From: Tyto alba
Lineage: Eukaryota > Chordata > Aves > Strigiformes > Tytonidae
Direction: 5' to 3'
Length of the DNA stretch: 64,000 nucleotides
Assembly: GCF_018691265.1 (NCBI RefSeq)
Contig: NW_024881282.1
Coordinates: 49,421,122 to 49,485,121 of the forward strand
Below are positions 49,450 through 62,233 of the stretch, one piece after another. The notes below the pieces were generated by a model. That model was not told the origin of the DNA, searched no databases, and saw nothing but the letters and a program-made list of their open reading frames with translations. Within the stretch, counting starts at the first letter, position 1. Each line of letters starts with the position of its first letter. Position numbers and translations under genes: made by a program.

Positions 49450-50020
49450 GAGGTCAAGGACAGTGATCCTTCCCCTCTGTGTGCCACTGGTGAGGCAAAT
49501 CTGGAGTGCTGTATCCAGTTCTGGGCTCCCTAGTACAAGAGAGACATGGAAATACTGGACCAGGTCCACAAAAAGCCATAAAGATAATTAAGGGACTCGA
49601 ACATTTAACAGGAAGAGAGACTGTGAGACTGGGCCCTGTCCAGCCTGGAGAAGAGAAAGCTCAGGAGGATCTTGTCAAAATTTAAAAATACCTGTAAAGG
49701 CAGTAAAGGAGGTGGAGTCAGACTTTTCTCACTTGTGACCACTGACAGGACAAGAGAAAATGGTCACAAAATAAAATGCAGGAAATTCCTCTTCATATAA
49801 AAAAGCAAATAAATGTTTTAAATGGTTTGTTTTTTACTTTTTACTGTAATAGGTGTCAAGCACAGGGTTTGCCCAGAGACTTTGTGGAGTGTCCATCTCC
49901 TGAGATATTCAAAACCTGACCACCACAACTGGTTTCTGTTGATCCTGCTTTGAACAGGGGACTGGACTAGACCATCCCCAGAGGCTTCTCCCAACCCCAG
50001 TTATTCTATGATTTTGTGAT
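49450..50020 (+). mobile_element. CR1 LINE 3' end, diverged
   Basis: Contains TGGAGTGCTGTATCCAGTTC, GGGCTCCCTAGTACAAGAGA, CCAGCCTGGAGAAGAGAAAG, the 'gggttgcccagagactttgtggagt' region in the form TTTGCCCAGAGACTTTGTGG, GGACTGGACTAGACCATCCC and the end AGTTATTCTATGATTTTGTG. Stops and indels break ORF2 throughout, and there is an AT-rich interruption at about 49800-49850. It is older than the copy at 45960-46497. The start is approximate. Confidence 0.9.
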
Positions 50021-50256
50021 CAAGACTTTAATTTGTATTTTTGAGCCAAGATCCTCCATCAAGATGCATCTGTCAAACCAGGGTCAGGACTGCAGCATAC
50101 ATGTTCTCATTCTGTTACAGCCTTCTGCAGCTGAACTAACATGCAGGACTGGTGCCCAACCAGACATGAAAAAGCCAAATAAACAGCATTTTCAAACATG
50201 AGATGAGGGAAAATTATAAAATGGTTAATATTTCTAGTTTCTTTTATTAATTTCTG

Positions 50257-50277
50257 AAAAAAAAAAAAAAAAAAAAA
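50257..50277. repeat. Poly(A) tract, 21 bp
   Basis: Uninterrupted A run followed by CACAC and an 8-9 bp T run. The AATAAA at 50178 lies too far upstream to be its signal. Confidence 0.92.
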
Positions 50278-52546
50278 CACACTTTTTTTTTATTTTTATC
50301 ATTTCTTCTACTTCCTAAATTTGTCTGTGTTCTAGGAGGAGATATAACTACTTCTTCCCTTTTTTCTTACACATTTTGTTATTCAGAGAGCAGTGCTGAA
50401 AGAGATTTTGTCCCTAAAGTACTGTGAGATTTCTTTGGAGAGACACTCGGCCTTATTTGGAATGAAAGTCAAGTGGTTTAACTGTGGCATCACAGACTCA
50501 GAAGAGCTTTGTGAAGTCTCAAGGACTGTTACAAATGTCCAGGGTTAACAGTGTGACATATATATCTTAGGTCTGTTGTGGCTTAATTGAAACCATGCAA
50601 CAAGTCAGAGATCCAAGAATAGGATCTGTATATACTACCAGGTTTCATGTCTGATAGAGTGTGTAAGTACTAGAGCTTTCATACAAAATCATAGAGGTGT
50701 ATGGAAATGCCACTTCTGCAGCCAACAACCTTGTCTTAGAGTGGGCTACTTGCAACCTTCTTTTACAGGAGTGTAGCTGGCACCCCTACCTCCCCAAAAA
50801 TACTAAGAACCTTTTGTCCTTTTGCCTTGAAGATGAAACTTCACAGTGCATTACTCCTTTTCTCCACTAGCTCAGAACTTAGACCACATACCCAAATAAT
50901 AAAGGGGAATATGAGAGTAACACTTAAATGTAACTGAAAACAATCAGGGCTTGGATGTAGTGTAAGCCCAACTGTTGTAACAGAAGTTACAAGTCCTCAC
51001 ATTTTACTTAGGCACCCAAATTTAGCTTTTGACTTCTTATGAATACAGAATTCAATAAGGAAAATAACACTATAGAAGTAAGGATTACCCCTAGTGCTTT
51101 ATTATAGTAATATGTGACAGTGCTGCACCCGCGATATTCTTTCCAGATGTACTCATGGGCATGTTTATAAATGTTGGTTTAGGAGTAACTTTTCAAATAT
51201 TTAAACAGATGGAGCATCTGCTTCTATCAAGTCTTTAAAGAGGGTGGGGTGTTAATAAAGACTTCATTATTAACACAGCAAATGTGAGAAAGATTACTGT
51301 TGCTTGTAAAAGCAGTAAACACTGTGAGAGGTGCAGTCTGCATACGGATGCCAAAAATTTTCCAAAGGTCTCTGCCTCTCTCATCATTAGACTGTATTAT
51401 CAGCCTAGAAAAACACGAGCTCTCTATTAAAGAGACAGGAGCAAGGCAGGGTAAAATGCTGGAAGAAAAGCCACATGGCAGTAATCATGGTGAATAACTC
51501 TAGCTGTAGAATTTCATTAAATGAAATTAACTTTACAGTCACAATAAAATTGGAAACAGTAAAAGTTATGTTCTTTCTGGAGAGAAAAACCTAGTTGTTT
51601 CAAGTTTAGAGGGAATCACATAGACATTTGAAAATGTCTGCAAATGTACTATTAAGCCCTGAAGTTCATCTACAATGAACCATGAAAGAGGAGTAGAAAT
51701 CTACATATAGGTGTAATGTTAGATGTAATCGTATTAAAATTACATGAGATCTATGAATCTACATGTGGGTGTGCATAAGCACGGCTGCAAGTCCTGGGAG
51801 GGGAAGCCTCAAGGACATCAGTCTTTACTGCTATGCAATGTGACATGCATTAGTTTATTATTTCTCTTATATTGTTAGCTTGCTATTCACTTTGCCACTG
51901 TTGCCCTCCTGCATTAAATGTAATGATTACAATGAGAATATTGCCAACACTTCTCTTGTCTCCTTGCAGCCCCAACAATTGCAATCTCTTACGTGAACTG
52001 ATACTTAATCACAGTGTTTCCTCTCCTCACAGAGAATTGTGTTAAGCATATTTTTAGAATTCCTAATAAAAATTTATCACCCTCAAAGGCTTAGAGATCT
52101 AAATTGGGACAGCAGTGGTTTCTGGATTCCACCCACGGCCCTATTGTGCTGTTCAGAAAAATAGTATGAGATCATTGTTCTCTGAATATGCAAGACACAA
52201 CATGGTCATTCTGATGTTCGTTTGAATATTCACCAAAATGTTGCTATAAATATTAGTACGATTTGCATAGCAATAATTAGTTTTGAGTGACTTCTCTCCT
52301 CAGAACAAAGTCTTCTGTTTATATCTCAAATACTCATACTAGGGGAAGGGAGGTCTTGGTCATGAGGGGGGAAGGATGGGGAGTGTTTGACAACCAGAGT
52401 TCTTATTTATAAATACTCTGATTTCTACATCTAAAACAATGAATAAACTAAGCAAGGTTGAGTTACTTGTAATCCTGGTGGCATTCCCTACAAGGCAGTT
52501 CCTCAAAGCAAAGGACTGAATGTCTCCAGGAGCTTTTCATTAAAAT

Positions 52547-52592
52547 GTGTATATATATATATGAATGCATATATATATGCATGTATATATAC
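52547..52592. repeat. (AT)n/GCAT repeat with 18-bp palindrome
   Basis: Imperfect AT dinucleotide array. Bases 52565-52582 (ATGCATATATATATGCAT) form a perfect palindrome. Confidence 0.85.
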
Positions 52593-54996
52593 TATTTTTG
52601 TTTAATATGCATACATGTGAAACCTTCCAACAATTAAACAATATCTTGTAAGTTGATGATGATATGCTGCCCGGGAGTGACTATTCTGTCATTAAATTTA
52701 ACTTTGTTCAGATGCTGCTTTAACCCCTATTACTGATAAACACTGCTTTTCTTTTTTCCCTGCTAGTATGTGACCACCCTTTTCCTAGCCTAATAAAATC
52801 AAAATAGAAAGAATAAAATGGAAATTTTTTTTATGCATAGTTACAACTTTTCTATACAATGTCTTATCATCATAATCAGTTTTACAGTACCAAATCAGAA
52901 GGTGATAATATATGTCGATGGGAAATACAGCTTTCCAGACTTCAGCCATAGGATGCAGAGCTTCAGGCTGTATTTCTTCCCAGGCTAGGCTTCCTGTTGT
53001 GCTGAGCAGACTTTTTTATGATTTTGGATGTTGTTGGGAGTTTTTTTGTTGGTAAAGTCCAACAGCACATTTTGATTAATAACAAAGGAAAACATACAAG
53101 TATAGTTAGTTAGAATGAGTATTTCATTGAAATTCACTACGTACATCCTAAAAGTGTTTATTTAAAGAGTATTTGCATACAGTTTAGATTTATTCTTCGG
53201 GAACCAGAATTTAACAACATACCTCTGTAATCAAAAGAATATCTGCACTTTCTGTGTAGCTTATCAATATTTTCAGAAACATCCTGTACTTTGAGATATT
53301 CAACCGCTTAACCTGAGTGCATGATATTATCAGCAAATACCAGTTACTTCTGCAACAAGGAAGGTAATACTTTCTTTTCAAAATGGCAGTCCTTGGGACT
53401 TAACTGGGGAGAAAAAGATGCTGATGTCCAATAAAACAGCAGAACAAGAAAAGTTCATGGTAGAAGAGAATTAGTTCAGACTTCATTTATTTTTTTTCTC
53501 CAGAGAATGGTATTTTATTAATTCTGATGTTTCAGATATTATTTAAATCTTTAAAACTTTATACTTTTACCAGAATAAATATATTTTAATGTTTTCAGTG
53601 GTATTTTTTTCTTAAACCAGTCTTCTACTTTGAAAAGCTTACAGAAGAACACATCAAAAATGTTCCAAGAAATTTTCCAAGCAGTTAATACTCCTGAAAT
53701 GTAACCATAGGTCTTCAATTTGGGGGATAACAACAACATATATTCACAGAACACATAGGAAGTCGTTCAGACAATATGTCATCCCAGTGAAAATAGTCTA
53801 GCACTAATTTTACTTTCATATCTCCTTTGTGTGACTCAAAATGAGCAGGATTCAATTAAACATGCACAGTTAAATACTTACCAGTCCCCTATTCCTACCT
53901 GCCCTGCTCTCCTTGTCTTTTTTGCTTTTTCCATATACCCTCTCAAATTATTTCTTCCCTCCCTCTAAATTGACATAGTGTACACTCATAAAATCATTCC
54001 CATCTCCTGTTTATCTCCAAATCACAAACTAGTGGAACTCTTGTAAAATTTTTTTCTATTATGGTCATTCTTCTTCTAGGCCACCGTTTTCCATCAAATA
54101 TCAAAATCTCTTCTGATTTTGATGTTTTTGACTGTAAATTCTTTGGGTCAGAAATTATCTCTTATTCTATTATTATAACTATAACAAGACAATTTCATAT
54201 TTATATTGTCTTTGTACACTACTAAAATAAAATTAATCAGGGACAATTTATGATACTATTTTTTAAGTCTTGTTATGTCATAGAACGGATGCTACACTTT
54301 TTTTGCCCTTCACTTATGGCTTCAGAATCAGCATTTTCTTTATAATCAAAAACTGAGACTGGAATTCAGATATTTTGTATCCTGTATGGGGACAGCTTTT
54401 TCGATTATTCATCTGATAATAGTGTCTTTCTCTTAGCACAATGTTGTTATGAACTTTTCACTTTGTCATAAACATCTTAGAATGAGCATAACAATATATT
54501 CCATTGTTCTGGGTTTAATTATCTTTAAGCAGCGGTCTGTTGACTAGCCTTCCTCTCCTCCCCTTTTCAGAATGAACAACCACAGAAAAAGTAATCTTTT
54601 CCCAGGCAATCAGTTTTATTATTCTCACATAGATTAACTAGGAGAAGGACTCAGTGAAACAAGCTGTGACACTGATTATGGAACAGTGAGGTTTTAAAGA
54701 TTCCTGAGAGCCATGGGCAAATATCAAATGAGGATAAGAAAAACAATATTTTAAGTAAAGGAAACAGCAAAGGGACATATAAAATAGAAAGCTCTTGTGC
54801 TCACCCAAACAAGCCAAAATCTGAATGTGAGGACAGTGAAACCATACAGAGAATGACATCATGCCACTCTCCACTACGTCACCAATTTGCTGATTTTCTT
54901 TCCTTATTTTTGTACCAGTATGCCCTTAGGTAGATTTTACATAGGAATCTATGTGTTTCAGAGGAAACTGAGGGAAGTGCATATGGGGAAATACAT

Positions 54997-55045
54997 ACCA
55001 TATTCTTAAACCACATGGTTTAAACCATATTCTTAAACCACATGG
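54997..55045. repeat. Tandem duplication, two 22-bp copies, period 27
   Basis: The 22-bp unit beginning ACCATATTCTTAAACC and ending CACATGG occurs at 54997-55018 and again, identically, at 55024-55045. The 5-bp spacer TTTAA creates the palindrome GGTTTAAACC at the join. This is a small, apparently recent local duplication. Confidence 0.9.
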
Positions 55046-58000
55046 AAAATCAGTAGGACTGGAAAGCCTTTAGGCAGAGCACAAGAAACAAGAATAGCTT
55101 TAAGGAGATGATGATTCCTTTGGGTTAAGGAAGCTCTTCATTCATTGTAAAAGAAAGTGACCTTTCTCCGTCTGAAAATGGGTATCTCCTATTACTGTGA
55201 GTTTATGAATGAGCAGCGTGGTGATAGAGAAACATCAGTCAAGCAGGTGGTCTTTGTGACTTGTAGTGCTATTTTAAAAATTTATCCACAGACTCTCAGC
55301 AACACCAATACCCCTGAAAGAGTAATTGTCTTAGAAAGCATGAGGATCATCAGAAGCTCAAAATATTACATAAGTTAATTAGCATCTTGTTATAAAGAAG
55401 CTCTTGATTACATATTTTTTATGTGGGTCAGAAAAATCGAATAAGAAGATTTGTAAAATCTGTGGCAACGCCTGGGAGATGCAGCCATGAAGTGATCCTA
55501 TTACAATATAAAGCAATGATAAAGAAGATGGAAGGGAACATTATACCTTATGTAGCAACTCTGTCATCCTGACTTCTTAGAAGACAATAAAGGTGGTGGT
55601 CTTCCTTAGCTGCCTGAAGCTCTATCTTCTTAATAGTGTCCCATGCCGATTTATTTGGAAGTTCTTGGGCAGTTTGCCAAAGGGAACTTCGGGGAACCTT
55701 CCTTAGACACTGGCTTCCAAAAGGTCCCTTCAGAATTGTTGGGTCCCCTTCCAGTCACCACAGCAACGATGGTAAGTAGGGAACATCACAACTGTGAGAA
55801 TTCAGTGACCATCTGTTTTTTCTCAGACAGACATCTTGCATCAGCTCCAGGCAATAAAGGTAGAGCAATATAGAAGATGCCCTTAACAGGTGGAAAAGAA
55901 GTGATAACTCACTGAAGTGAAGAATAAACTCGCAGCAGAAGCATTTAGAAAATAAAATAGAAAATTTAAAGCAAAGGTTACCATCACAAGTCCACTCATC
56001 TGGCTTTAATATTTGGTTGCTGAGCAACATCTTCATTCGTAACAATCACTGAGCTTGATTAAACATGGCTTGTCTCTTTGCTGGAGGTGATATAAAGATT
56101 TTCCATTCTGTAATCAAGACACAATCAAACTTTGAAAAATACACAATAAACCATTAGGCTTCACCTGAAATCAAATTTATTTCATACTCTCTGACAATAA
56201 TTTCTATAACCAAATGCTAGCGATTTGGTCAATCTTACTCCTTTACTTCATGTTTTGCAACTCAATTATGTTGCCATATAGGGAAATTATAATTATAGCA
56301 CTTGAGAAACAGTTTGTATTTCCAAAGTTCTATTCAAAAGCTAATTACTAAAAAGTGATACAACTTGACCCCTCTGGCCATATATCCTGACAGGGCTACA
56401 CTCAAGGGATAATTCTGGGAGGTTAGCAGCCCTCACAGTCTGTCCTGATCTGTGACACAGATTTCCTGAACGAGTCTTGTGAGATAACTTAGGTGCAAAT
56501 TTTGCTGATGTTAGTCACACTTAGTCTAAACAAATAACTTACAATTACTTCATGAGGATTTCATTAGTCCAGCTGACTGACACTGTAGCCTGTGAATAGC
56601 TTTAATGAGGGATCCTCGTGGTGATCTGAGTAAAAGAGCAAAAATAATTAAAGAAACTGAAAGAACAAAAAAAATGTCATTGGACTTTAATATATATTTT
56701 ACTTCAAAAGAGTAGTGAACAGAGTAAAAATATATTTTTCAAGACTTTTCATCCTGAAAGTATTTCCTTAAAATCTTGAAGCATTCCCAGAGCTAGTTCC
56801 ATAGTCAGTAACTATGGAAAACCTATCTGCATGGATGTTATCCTCTTATAGCACAAAAACAGAAGACACATAATAATTAGGGTACAGATAGAAAAGATTT
56901 CATGTCAGCTGCATGGTCTGGCCTCTTGGTTAATGTTTGCAAGCTACATACAGTAAGAGATTTATCTGTTATTTACATCCATAAGTAAAACCAATGAATA
57001 ATGTTCCTTTGTCCTTGATACTGGAAAGAAAGCATAATATATATATGTATTCTCAAAAACATTTTGATGTTTCAACTACCAGCAAAACTCTTTTCTATTT
57101 CCATATGTTAAGTACTTTAGAGTATTTCTACTGTTGTCTGAGAAAAGTTTGCAAAATTGCGTGACCCCTTGCACTCATATTAATTATTAGGAAAAGCCCA
57201 TTTCTAAAAGAAATAATGTATTGTCAGTTATTCCTATGAAAACAGCAAATCCCTCTTGTAGGAGAATTCTAAAGGTAAAATTTCTAACAACACTGGCCAG
57301 TCTCTCATGACTGATATTATTTTTAATAAATTAATATATAGGGGTTTTTAATTTTGAGAAGTTTAAAGGTACACTTGATCAGCTTGATGTTTTTTATTTA
57401 TGCTAAGATACTCTCCAATGCAAGACCCTTTGTTGCATTTTCAGTTGTCTTGGAAACTGTGTGAAAAATGTGGAGTGTAACAGTGTAATTGTCATACCTC
57501 TCTTTATGATTATTATTCTGCTGTTTGTTATGAAAGAATAATAGGTCAACTAAGAACCAGATGATTTTGTATTTCTGGACAAAGTCAGAAGATGGCTTTA
57601 GGTAACACCCATTATCAAAATGTACACAGATAATATAGCTTTCAGACCTTGCACATTGTACCTCTGATTATACCTTTACACTCATAGAAAAGGGTGTGAA
57701 GAAAAGATCAGAAAAGATAACTTCTGAAAAACTCAGCTCCTACAAATATTGGGAAGTGACTATCTCCAGAGAAAATCAGACTTCTTTGCCATCCTGACCC
57801 TTGCGATATCTAGAATAAATCAGACTGATCTGGAAATAATTTTAACATGTGTGAAGTCTTTTAATCATTTACCCCTTTTCTGTCCAATTCCTATGTTCTT
57901 AGAGGAAAATAAATTCTTATTCAAGAGCAACATTTTTTGTACTAGGGCAAGGACCTACCAAGCAAATCTGCCTTCTGAAAGGGAGATTTCTGACTGTCAC

Positions 58001-58476
58001 TAAAGCAGATAAGGCTTTCTGGAAAAACATGACCAGCAAAGGTCACAGTGCTATGAAGACCCAGACTTCGGATGGTGTGAACAAAACTGGGTTTTCACCC
58101 TGAAGTAAATAAGGAAGAACCTGTGAAAAACTGAATTATATTTAATGAGACAAGTCGAAACTGGTCACAGAAGTCATAGAAGTGATTGTTTGACCCTGTT
58201 TTGTAAAAGGTCAAAAACAATGTGTCATGACAGTGAAGAATCATGCCCTCCCTCTGGAGATATGTGGAAGAAAGACCTTGAATCATGAAACATAAAATAC
58301 AAAGTACTCAAAGGACCAAATGAGCCTAGTAGCAGCTTTCCCTGCACCAATGAAGCTAATGTTACAGTTTAGTTGGTACTCTGGAGTTGATAGTCTTGTA
58401 GTCCTCCTTTGGCTGCCATCGGTGTGTTCGTATCATAACAATTTCCACTTTGCTCATTCTCCATTATTAGAACTGT

Positions 58477-59475
58477 AGAATCATAGAATAGCCTAGATTG
58501 GGAGGGACCTTAAAAGGTCATCTGGTCCCACCTTTCACGGGAAAAGGAGCATAGATGGGATTATCTAGTATCCACACTCATCAATCACATCTTGAAACTG
58601 CCTGCGATGGGAACTCTACACTCTTTCAGTGATTGATTGTTCTCACTGTAAATGAATTCTTTCTTACCTCAAGATAAAACCTCTATCCTATGCAACTTAC
58701 ACCCATTGTTCCTTGTCTTCTCCATGTGGCTCCCTGTGAAGAGAGGGCCTCCATGCTCCTTGTAACCCTTCAAGTACTGGAATACTGTGAAGAGGTCCCC
58801 CTGAGCCTCCTCTTCTCCAGGGATAAAAGACTTACACTCCTTCAATCTTTCCCCATAGGACATGTTCTCCAGCTCTTTGATCATCTTCTTGGCCCTCCTT
58901 TGAACCCTTTCCAGTCTGTCCACATCTTTCTTGAGTTCTGGGGACCAAAACTGGACACAATACTCCAGGTTCAACCTGATAAGCACTGGTAAGAGTGGTG
59001 TGAGCACGTCTCTATCCCGGTTAATAATGACCCTGTGGATGCAGACCACGATCTGATCTGTCTTTGCTGCTGCAGCGGCACACTGCTGACTCATGGTCAG
59101 CTTGTCCACCGGGACCCCCACCTCCCTTTCAGCAAGGCTGATCCCCACACAGATCCTAGCCTGTACTGAAATATTTAGTTATTTCATCTCACATGTAGGA
59201 CTTTGCACCTCTCTCTGTTAATCTTCATACTGATCTTGTTAGTCCACTCTTCAAGCCTGTCTAGGTCTCTCTTTAAGATGGCTCTCCCCTGATGATGTGT
59301 CCACCTCACCACTCAGTTTAGTGTCATCGTCAAACTTACTGATGCTGCTTTCAATCCCATCATCCAGATCATTTATGAAGATGTTGAACATTGATCACCA
59401 TGACCTGTTAACCAGTTCCCTACCCATCTTGCAGACCACTCATCCAGTCTGTATCTTGCCAGTTTGTCTATAGGA
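58477..59475 (-). mobile_element. Long CR1 LINE copy with reverse-transcriptase remnant
   Basis: The largest LINE copy in the window, about 1 kb. The 3' terminus on the minus strand is the plus-strand TAGAATCATAGAATAGCC. Reading upstream on the minus strand come the 3' untranslated region (58477-58668), the end of ORF2 (58669-59148), then a frame-broken reverse-transcriptase part. At 59323-59334 the minus strand encodes Phe-Asp-Asp-Asp followed by Thr-Lys-Leu, corresponding to the catalytic FADDTKL box. The upstream limit, near 59475, is a 5' truncation of the usual LINE kind. Confidence 0.93.
58669..59148 (-). pseudogene. CR1 ORF2 C-terminal remnant (159 codons open)
   Basis: ORF2 of CR1 encodes an endonuclease/reverse transcriptase that copies its own RNA at the target site. 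This open stretch covers only the part after the catalytic domain. Around residues 15-24 it has VDKLTMSQQCA, equivalent to the family's 'VDxKLNMSQQCA'. Further on come LEYCVQFWSPELKKDV, LERVQRRAKKMI and FQYLKG, all in the expected order. The first methionine is not a real start: family similarity continues upstream of it in broken frames. The segment KSFIPGEEEAQGDL replaces the usual [13 protein letters not shown], showing decay. It lacks the endonuclease and the catalytic core, so it is inactive and not a host gene. Confidence 0.88.
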
Positions 59476-61165
59476 AGTATTAAAGTTTTATAAATCTCAG
59501 CTTTCTCTCTTACTGGATATTAGGCAGTATATACTGCCAAGGTTAATGGTTACATTCATAACTAAAGTGAAGTTGAAAAACTGTTGTTATTTGAAGCCAT
59601 CATTGAGATTTGCCCCTATAGTTTTCAAAGTGAGGTGGTGCTTTTGTTTTCTCCCTGGAGAATTTTTTCAAATTCAGGAAAAGCACACACATATCTTAGT
59701 TTGCCATATGCTTTAATGTTCACTAAAATTAGGTTGGAACAAAAACTGGCTAGAAAACACTATTTCTAGTGTGTCTGCAGAGTAATATCTGTGCTTGTAA
59801 TGAATGAAATCTAATCTTCCCAATCAGTTTACACTCTGTTGCTCAGTATGACACATATGGTAAACTGATGTAGTCTTAAATAAATACCAGTAGTAATAGT
59901 GAGGGGGAAAGATCCATAGGAGAGGAGACACATTATAGCATGGTTCTGCCTTACTGTTAATTTGAGAAGCTGATTCAGCATTAGACACTAATGTAAATAA
60001 AATGTGTGGCTAGCCAGTCAGAGAAGGCAGATTTGGACATAACGGCAACTGAATATTACAGAGATGAAGTGCAAACCAAGTCCACATCCAGAGCTAAAGT
60101 GAATATAAACTGATAGTAAAGTCTCTTAAACACTAATGTTATTGTTAACTAATGCCTTAGAAGAGGTTGTGCTTGTATAGTTTCTTCAGTTCCTGGGTGG
60201 ATGAAGTATGATCAGTTTGGGATCTTCATTTATTCCATACTGCACTGCAGTTTGGACAAAATTAAACACATACTATGCAGAGGTAGCTACTGTTTTGTGA
60301 TGCCATTAGCACAATTTGGATTCTAGTCACATAAGTGTCCTTACACAACTTAATATTTCCTTATTCTTAGATGTTCAATAAACTACATGTTAGACCATTT
60401 TAGAAACACAAAGTTATATTTGATGATACATTCCTCAAAATACAACATTTTCCCATAAGAATTTATAAAGATGCTTTGATGGCACAGCTCTGTGTCAAAC
60501 ACTGGCACTGTGGTTTCTAAATTTGCACTTGAGAAAAAATTGTCAGAGCCTTGTTTTCAGATCATTGGTAAGCTTAAAATGTGTATTAAAATAGGCATGA
60601 CTTAGAGTATTACCTTGGAGTGGTTTTCTCTATACAAGAAGTTAGAAATCTAATTAATAATGATCCAGAAAACTTGGAAGTAGTTCAAAGCAGTTAAACA
60701 CCCATTGTCTGACAAATTAGCCATAAAAATTTTCAAAAGAAAAACCATTTGGAGAAATTCACATCTAGAAAATTCATTGCTCTAGTCTTTTGTGAATAAT
60801 AGTATGTGATATCATCCAGGTTTAATATTTGATTTCTAAATTCAATTTAATGTCCTACATATATAGATGTCCAATGAGATTTCTAAATGTAGATAAAAAG
60901 CACAATGATGTTCAAATTCGTGGGAAATGTTGGGCACAGGAGATGTTCTCCAGACTTAAAGTCAATTCTTAATTCCTCCCACCCAATACAGTTTTGATAT
61001 GATATATGTAAAATGCCGCTTAACTTCTCACAAATGTTATTTGGTGGTCAGACTAAGCAGTTAAAACATAAAGGGAAATATCCACAAGACACTAAATGAA
61101 AAACGTATGGGAGCCTAAGTATATTAAGTAGATCTGACACTTACTACACTTACTTCAAATTAAAA

Positions 61166-61167
<2 letters not shown>

Positions 61168-61196
<29 letters not shown>
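61168..61196. repeat. Poly(T) tract, 29 bp
   Basis: Uninterrupted T run, the longest pure homopolymer after the window-edge tract. Confidence 0.93.
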
Positions 61197-61524
61197 CTGT
61201 ATTTCTGTAAATACAAGATCCCTTGGATCCAGATTTGGTTTGGCAACAAGAAATAATTATATGATGATAAGTTCTAAAGAACACCTATGTTTTTAGATAA
61301 CCATGAGTATATGTGGGCTTCTATTGAACTACACATTCAATAAACATCTTCATTTAAGCATGTTATTCAAATTTACGGACCTTGTTGCAAATTTTAATGT
61401 ATTGCAAAACTGTGTACTGTCAAATCATAATTGCATGTGGAAACTGTCCAGAGGGAAACTTGTGAGATTTTTCTAGGTTAAGGAATATGAAACTTTTTAC
61501 CTCAAAAAATGGTTATATCTCTTC

Positions 61525-61550
61525 TTTTTTTTTTTTTTTTTTTTTTTTTT
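61525..61550. repeat. Poly(T) tract, 26 bp
   Basis: Uninterrupted T run followed by AGCAAG. It looks like a pyrimidine tract plus AG acceptor, but there is no exon evidence. Confidence 0.93.
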
Positions 61551-61762
61551 AGCAAGCAGGTCTGTTACTGAGAAAAGTTGTTTAGCAGTGAAATAGCTAG
61601 TGTAATTTAAACTATTCTGGTTTTGTGGGAATATACAATTGGATGAAAACGCAGCTGTTCAAACTGCTGCAGAACTACTATTTCAAGCTAACTGTAGACC
61701 TTGGAAAACAATCATACTGAAGTTTCTCTTTGTCAATCAATAACGGTCATTTAGATAAGGAT

Positions 61763-61781
61763 AAAAAAAAAAAAAAAAAAA
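61763..61781. repeat. Poly(A) tract, 19 bp
   Basis: Uninterrupted A run in unique sequence. Confidence 0.92.
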
Positions 61782-62233
61782 GTTTATTTTCTGGAGTCAA
61801 TTCTAACCCAGAAAAAGAAGTGTTGTACGTCCTGTCAGTTGTAGACAGTTATATTTTGACCTTTGATTAGACCTCAGATTGACACAAGTCCATGACAGTC
61901 AGTTAAGAAAGTGACAAATTTATTTGTATATGAACAGGCAAAGAATTAAACAGTGACTAAGACATCTAGTGAAAGGAATTTGAAAGCTTTCATTAATAAA
62001 ATTTACAGTATTTTTCATAATCTTTTCTAATTAATATTTTATCAGTGTACAAAAAAGTCCTCAAATTTCTAGAAAATTATCTAATATTCGGGTTTGTGAT
62101 TTTGTCAGTCTTTTCATTAAATATATGAAAGGTACGTTCCGAAATTCTCTTGAAAAGGAACTAAATTGGCAGTAGGTTTTAAAAAGTTCCTTATATCCGG
62201 ACTGTAAAGTCAATATTGTGACTCTCTGGTTGC

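Larger units (their letters stand above)
50021..58476. other. AT-rich unique sequence, no gene seen
   Basis: No gene supported. Stretches at about 52050-52290 (with an octamer, GATTTGCATAGC) and about 56210-56660 have the mixed motif texture of conserved non-coding DNA. A donor-like G/GTAAGT lies at 55771-55777 inside a 76-codon frame, with no other exon evidence. Confidence 0.55.
59476..62233. other. AT-rich unique sequence, no gene seen
   Basis: No gene or named repeat recognised. It contains two long T runs and one A run, listed separately. Confidence 0.6.

Noticed and set aside
50178..50277. AATAAA plus poly(A) as a retroposed mRNA end
   Set aside because: The hexamer is about 75 bp before the A run, too far for a cleavage signal.
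58669..59148. 159-codon frame as a host gene
   Set aside because: Residues match the end of CR1 ORF2 in order, and the CR1 3' terminus lies directly downstream.
61500..61560. Poly(T) followed by AG as a splice acceptor
   Set aside because: Any long T run followed by AG looks like this; no exon-like sequence or donor downstream.
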